The position numbers and the translations under genes are program-made. From the NCBI GenBank assembly GCA_030425395.1, contig JAUIAS010000029.1:1-41618 (forward strand): 41,618 bases of DNA, in the 5' to 3' direction. The stretch comes from Alphaproteobacteria bacterium. Its GTDB lineage: Bacteria > Pseudomonadota > Alphaproteobacteria > Rhodobacterales > Rhodobacteraceae. Positions 41,325 through 41,618 of the stretch are shown here, in pieces; within the stretch, counting starts at the first letter, position 1, and every line of letters begins with the position of its first letter. The notes under the pieces were generated by a model. That model searched no databases. It saw only the letters and a program-made list of their open reading frames with translations, and had not been told where the DNA came from.

Positions 41325-41618
41325 TCAAAGTCCTGTTTGTTTGTTCTCCGATAGGCCAGAGGGGGACGTGGCGTCAAGGCGGCGCATGGCGTCGAACACC
41401 GCCGCAAAGCGCTTCAGGTCTGCTGTAAACCGGGCCATGTCGGCTTTGGACCAATCGGCGAAATGTCGGCCAAGGTCGGGAAACAGATCAGGCTGCACCG
41501 CCCCCAGGTGGCTCAGCCCCGGCCCCGATATCCGGCAATTGCGTTTGCGGGCGTCCTTTGGGTCGGCCTCGAACGTGATCCATCCTTCGCGGGCGAACTT
41601 GGTCATCATCTTGGTCAC
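41325..41618 (-). CDS. MarR-family transcriptional regulator, 5' partial
   Basis: The C-terminal 97 residues of a MarR-type winged-helix protein; the N-terminus lies beyond the right edge. The end of the recognition helix and the wing are visible (TKMMTKFAREGWITFEADPKDARKRNC), followed by the dimerisation helices (DMARFTADLKRFAAVFDAMR). Its stop is one base before the fabI ATG. MarR-type FabT controls fatty-acid synthesis in Firmicutes, so control of fabI is an attractive guess, but it is inference from position. Confidence 0.8.
   Translation of the reverse strand: MTKMMTKFAREGWITFEADPKDARKRNCRISGPGLSHLGAVQPDLFPDLGRHFADWSKADMARFTADLKRFAAVFDAMRRLDATSPSGLSENKQTGL

Overview
The window looks like chromosomal DNA of a Rhodobacterales (Roseobacter-type) alphaproteobacterium. 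The DNA is GC-rich and several genes start with GTG or TTG. It carries a 44-residue aa3-type cytochrome oxidase subunit IV, an ArsR-family protein with the SqrR cysteine pair at positions 41 and 107, and a gene mix (FdhD-Mob-MoeA, AzlCD, DUF3307, family-5 peptide ABC operon) typical of that group. The species assignment is inference from gene content. I see no tRNA, rRNA, CRISPR array, insertion sequence or prophage. No gene-free stretch exceeds about 225 bases.

Region 1 (1-11.1 kb, mostly housekeeping). An RND efflux pair (adaptor cut by the left edge, then the 1132-residue pump) converges on a secreted DsbD-N-domain protein. That gene is divergent from yqgE. Next come Sua5 (tRNA t6A synthesis, minus strand), an acyl-CoA dehydrogenase coupled to an MBL-fold hydrolase, the tiny CoxIV, and a lipoprotein that may have a permuted papain-like fold.

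Region 2 (11.1-15.6 kb). AzlCD, a branched-chain amino acid exporter, is divergent from a molybdenum-cofactor operon fdhD-mobA-mobB-moeA. The moeA leader can fold into two adjoining stems.

Region 3 (15.7-22.3 kb). A translationally coupled ABC operon for oligopeptides or oligosaccharides (fused ATPase, binding protein, two permeases) runs leftward. A small methyltransferase lies divergent from it.

Region 4 (22.3-27.3 kb). dabB-dabA encode an energy-coupled inorganic-carbon accumulation system. A LysR-type regulator is divergent from them across a 103-base AT-rich spacer with 20-bp direct repeats and a long-range inverted repeat, which is probably the operator.

Region 5 (27.3-31.3 kb). A DUF3307 membrane protein is divergent from a ~1012-residue exporter-like protein. 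The latter has an ABC transmembrane domain, a degenerate and internally duplicated nucleotide-binding domain, and a C-terminal cyclic-nucleotide-binding domain. It converges on the SqrR/BigR-like repressor.

Region 6 (31.3-39.4 kb). A leftward catabolic run, many genes overlapping by 1-4 bases: HAD dehalogenase, alpha/beta hydrolase, PLP dehydratase, PcaD-like lactonase, second alpha/beta hydrolase, PcaB-like cycloisomerase, MFS transporter, and an enolase-superfamily protein with unusual metal-site residues. No ring-cleavage dioxygenase is present, so the substrate is open.

Region 7 (39.6-41.6 kb). An FKBP-type prolyl isomerase converges, over a strong hairpin, on a small membrane protein. 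Upstream of the latter lie fabI, with a 26-bp tandem repeat at its 3' end, and a MarR-type regulator cut by the right edge.

The best candidates for something undescribed are the pseudo-ABC/cyclic-nucleotide protein, the dab operator region, the moeA leader structure and the atypical enolase-superfamily enzyme.
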